A DNA stretch of 23,506 nt from an uncultured Campylobacter sp. (GTDB taxonomy: Bacteria; Campylobacterota; Campylobacteria; Campylobacterales; Campylobacteraceae). The position numbers and the translations under genes are program-made. The notes below the pieces were generated by a model, which saw only the letters and a program-made list of their open reading frames with translations, made no database searches and was not told the DNA's origin. Of this stretch, positions 23,061 through 23,506 are shown in pieces (position 1 is the first letter of the stretch; every line of letters starts with the position of its first letter). The stretch spans positions 1-23,506 of the forward strand of contig NZ_CALIMQ010000020.1 of NCBI RefSeq assembly GCF_938045535.1. The letters are read 5' to 3'.

Positions 23061-23506
23061 GAAATTTTAAATTTTAAAGATTCTAACGGAAAAATTAGAT
23101 CACATAATTATAATTTAGAATTTATTTTTAACGAAGGATTAACTTGGTCAGCATTATCCTCTTCTCTTTTTTCTATAAGAAAATTACCCATAGGGTTTTT
23201 ATTTGATAATTCAGGAAGTTCTCTTTTTCAAAAAGAAAAAGCCTCATTAAATTATTTATTATTTATACTAAATAATAAAGTAATAAGTGTATTTTTAGAA
23301 TTAATAAATTCCACATTAAATTATCAACCAGGAAACTTAAATAAAATTCCTATTATATATAAACATAGTTATAATAATGAAATCAATTTATTAGTTCAAC
23401 AAAATATAGATATTTCCAAAAAAGAATGGGATTTAAGAGAAACCTCTTGGGATTTTGAAAAATTATCTTTGATTGATGGTAAAGATTTAAAAAGTGCTTT
23501 TGAAAA
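23061..23506 (+). CDS. pglX: BREX PglX adenine-specific DNA methyltransferase, internal fragment (open at both ends)
   Basis: An open frame with no start codon runs from an in-frame stop at 23022 to the window end; similarity to PglX begins at about 23061. Landmarks that I recognise from PglX are NFKDSNGKIRS, EGLTWSALSSS, R-LPIGFLFDNSGSSLF, LINSTLNYQPGNLNKIPII and DISKKEWDLRETSWDFE. They belong to the part behind the N6-adenine methylase core, in the target-recognition side of this long (about 1,100-1,200 aa) protein, which modifies host DNA in the BREX phage-defence system. The 5' two-thirds is absent and the 3' end lies outside. Base composition is about 25% GC in the first 60 bases counted, against about 50% elsewhere, so this is foreign DNA or a chimeric join. 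Related Type IIG enzymes share some motifs. Confidence 0.72.

Overview
The window looks like chromosome of an epsilonproteobacterium of the genus Campylobacter. The run rplY-pth-lptG-lysA-(small ORF)-pheA-hisC ... dxs-perR-(CHAD)-ubiE-xseA-serC matches the gene order I recall from C. jejuni (about Cj0311 to Cj0326), and tal-serB is also a Campylobacter pair. Base composition is near 50% GC, high for the genus. The flagellar genes fliF-fliG-fliH, which sit between hisC and dxs in C. jejuni, are absent; hisC and dxs overlap directly. Together these suggest a non-flagellate, higher-GC species such as C. gracilis; that species name is an inference.

Layout. (1) 128-4360, + strand: a tight five-gene operon with a FecCD/BtuC-type permease, its ATPase, a periplasmic binding protein, a ChuW/HutW-type radical SAM enzyme and a flavodoxin. 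I read it as heme import coupled to oxygen-independent heme ring opening and iron release. (2) 4361-6830: a gene-poor stretch with one unrecognised 228-aa protein, a small secreted DUF333-like protein, a GC-rich islet of unknown origin and a possible decayed gene. (3) 11233-6831, - strand: CYTH-CHAD protein, ubiE, xseA, serC. (4) 11692-11282, - strand: perR, with palindromes over its promoter. (5) 19683-11757, - strand: eight closely spaced or overlapping genes, rplY, pth, lptG, lysA, a repeat-containing small ORF, pheA, hisC, dxs (translation, outer-membrane assembly, lysine/phenylalanine/histidine synthesis, isoprenoid precursors). (6) 22773-19933, - strand: serB, tal and a PilT-type ATPase, ending at a perfect 14-bp hairpin. 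(7) 22805-23506: a metallophosphoesterase cut off at its N-terminal side, abutting a very AT-rich fragment of a BREX pglX methyltransferase gene that runs off the window.

Most of the content is housekeeping. The least ordinary parts are the abrupt junction with a foreign pglX fragment near 23,060, the 30-bp in-frame tandem repeat in the small ORF between lysA and pheA, the 33-residue duplication-flanked insert in LysA, the missing flagellar block, and the roughly 65% GC islet at 4560-4920.
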